Part shown: piece after piece, positions 62,715 to 64,000 of the stretch
Layout of the letters: each line of letters begins with the position of its first letter
Position numbering within the stretch: position 1 is the stretch's first letter
Origin: Bacterioplanes sp.
GTDB lineage: Bacteria > Pseudomonadota > Gammaproteobacteria > Pseudomonadales > Oceanobacteraceae
Assembly (NCBI GenBank): GCA_014859445.1
Contig: JACUUC010000011.1
Span: 1 to 64,000 of the forward strand
DNA length: 64,000 bases
Direction: 5' to 3'
Notes under the pieces: generated by a model
What the model was told of the DNA's origin: nothing
What the model saw: only the letters and a program-made list of their open reading frames with translations
Database searches by the model: none
Made by a program: the position numbers and the translations under genes

Positions 62715-64000
62715 TTATGGCAGCAGCTTACCTGGGTTCATGACACCCTTCGGATCAAACACCGCTTTCATGGCACGCATGTAATCAATTTCTGCCTCGG
62801 AACGCGTATAGGTTAAATAGGCTTTCTTGGTCATACCCACGCCATGCTCAGCAGAAATAGAGCCTTGGTACTTTGCAACCACTTCCATCACCCAAGTACT
62901 GACCTTGTTACAACGAGCAAAGAACTCCTCTTTCGCCAACGCTTCCGGCTTAAGAATATTCAAATGCAAGTTGCCATCACCGATATGACCAAACCAGATG
63001 ATGTCAAAATCGGGGTATTCACGCGTCACAATGTCATCGATATCACGCAAGAACGGCGGTACTTTAGAGACGACCACTGAGATGTCGTTTTTGTACGGCG
63101 TCCATTCCGCAATGGTTTCCGAAATGTCTTCACGCAAGCGCCATAAGTTAGCCGCTTGGGTTTCACTTTGACTGATGACGCCATCGACCACCCAACCCGC
63201 TTCCAAGCACTGCTCGAATAAGGTCATGGACAACTCCATGTCCGCTTCGGTCACGGCTTCAAATTCGATCAACGCATAGTATTCCGCACTGCTTTCAAAT
63301 GGCGCAGGCACATCACCGCGCGCCAGTACTTTACGCATGGCTTTGTCGGAGAAAAACTCGAACGCCGTCAGATCCATACTGGACTGGAACTGATTCAGCA
63401 CCTTCATGACGTCATCCAACTCTGGAATCGCCAGCACCAACACGGTTAAATTCTTGGGTGGACGCGTTAACCGCATGGTCGCCTCGGTGACAAAGCCCAA
63501 CGTGCCTTCGCCACCAATAAATAACTGACGTAAATCGTAACCCGTGTTGTTTTTCAACAAGTCTTTGTTCAGCTGCAGCACATCGCCTTTACCCGTAACG
63601 ACGGTTAAACCCGCCACCCAATCACGGGTCATACCCCAGCGAATCACTTTAATACCACCCGCGTTGGTGCCGATATTGCCACCAATTTGGCTTGAACCTG
63701 CCGAGGCAAAATCCACTGGATAAAATAACCCCTGCTCTTCAGCATAGGTTTGCAATTGTTCGGTAATCACACCCGCACCGCACTTAACCGTACGATCCAC
63801 TGCGTTAAAGTCCGTGAGCTGATTCATATAATCAAATGCCACGACGACTTCACCATTCGCCGCTACCGCACCCGCACTGAGGCCGGTTCGACCACCCGAA
63901 GGCACTAAGGCAATGCCATACTCATTCGCCAACAGGACGATATCACGCACCTGTTCCGTGGTTTTAGGGAACACAATGGCGCTGGGATTGGGCTCGTACA
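62715..64000 (-). CDS. FAD-binding oxidoreductase, D-2-hydroxyglutarate dehydrogenase-like (5' end beyond window)
   Basis: FAD-linked 2-hydroxyacid dehydrogenase of the GlcD/DLD family. The FAD-binding PCMH domain spans the first part: VPSGGRTGLSAGA, then SSQIGGNIGTNAGGIKVIRWG. The C-terminal cap follows with WFGHIGDGNLHLNI and the ending SAEHGVG...DPKGVMNPGKLLP. The frame is open to the window edge (YEPNPSAIVFPKTTEQV), so the true start lies outside; roughly 30-50 N-terminal residues are missing. Similarity to Pseudomonas D-2-hydroxyglutarate dehydrogenase, recalled rather than searched, favours that substrate; D-lactate or glycolate are alternatives. Confidence 0.88.
   Translation of the reverse strand, partial: YEPNPSAIVFPKTTEQVRDIVLLANEYGIALVPSGGRTGLSAGAVAANGEVVVAFDYMNQLTDFNAVDRTVKCGAGVITEQLQTYAEEQGLFYPVDFASAGSSQIGGNIGTNAGGIKVIRWGMTRDWVAGLTVVTGKGDVLQLNKDLLKNNTGYDLRQLFIGGEGTLGFVTEATMRLTRPPKNLTVLVLAIPELDDVMKVLNQFQSSMDLTAFEFFSDKAMRKVLARGDVPAPFESSAEYYALIEFEAVTEADMELSMTLFEQCLEAGWVVDGVISQSETQAANLWRLREDISETIAEWTPYKNDISVVVSKVPPFLRDIDDIVTREYPDFDIIWFGHIGDGNLHLNILKPEALAKEEFFARCNKVSTWVMEVVAKYQGSISAEHGVGMTKKAYLTYTRSEAEIDYMRAMKAVFDPKGVMNPGKLLP

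Overview
The window is a chromosomal stretch from a Gram-negative, flagellated, type IV-piliated gammaproteobacterium. Gene order matches, from memory, two conserved Pseudomonas-type blocks: nif3-algW/degS-hisCDG-murA-ibaG-mla-kdsD-lpt-rpoN-hpf-ptsN-rapZ-npr, and ponA/pilMNOPQ-aroKB-damX-gltBD-hemE. The sodium-type flagellar stator (PomAB) and the complete Mrp Na+/H+ antiporter suggest a marine or saline member of the Oceanospirillales/Pseudomonadales radiation. That placement is inference, since no rRNA is present. Coding density is very high: no gene-free stretch exceeds 300 bases, the longest being the roughly 260 bases between mlaF and kdsD. I see no tRNA, rRNA, insertion sequence, prophage or CRISPR array.

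Layout. 1-3.5 kb: pssA, ilvY and the divergent class II ilvC. 3.5-5.2 kb: a split YeeE/YedE sulfur-transport pair and a Nif3-family gene. 5.2-13.4 kb: degS/algW on the plus strand, then a minus-strand run mlaF-mlaE-mlaD-mlaB-ibaG-murA-hisG-hisD-hisC covering outer-membrane lipid transport, peptidoglycan precursor and histidine synthesis. 13.7-22.1 kb: a plus-strand run kdsD-lptC-lptA-lptB-rpoN-hpf-ptsN-rapZ-npr, then mgtE and darP. 22-33 kb: a YugP-type protease, ribA, a histidine kinase with a response regulator carrying a decayed HD-GYP domain, the isoprenoid operon xseB-ispA-dxs, pomA-pomB with a PilZ gene, and rsmE. 33-42.5 kb: a six-span membrane protein, metY, radA and the six-gene mrpAB-C-D-E-F-G operon. 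42.7-60 kb: hemE, a large Ig-like lipoprotein, gltD, gltB, a DamX-like ATPase/SPOR protein, aroB, aroK and pilQPONM, all on the minus strand. 60-64 kb: ponA (PBP1A) and the 3' part of a D-2-hydroxyglutarate dehydrogenase-like gene.

Envelope biogenesis dominates: phospholipid synthesis (pssA), lipid transport (mla), LPS precursor and transport (kdsD, lpt), peptidoglycan (murA, ponA), isoprenoid precursor (dxs, ispA), type IV pilus (pilMNOPQ) and flagellar motor (pomAB). Nitrogen and regulatory functions accompany it (rpoN, nitrogen PTS, gltBD).

The most notable departures are: mlaC missing from the mla operon and kdsC missing between kdsD and lptC, each junction now a one-base TAATG overlap; a response regulator whose HD-GYP domain has lost at least four histidines; a PilZ protein with an unusually long insertion between its two c-di-GMP motifs; and an accessory Ig-like lipoprotein with calcium-loop-like motifs inserted between gltD and hemE. 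I did not find a clearly new multi-gene system. The kinase/degenerate HD-GYP pair and the lipoprotein are the best candidates for undescribed biology.
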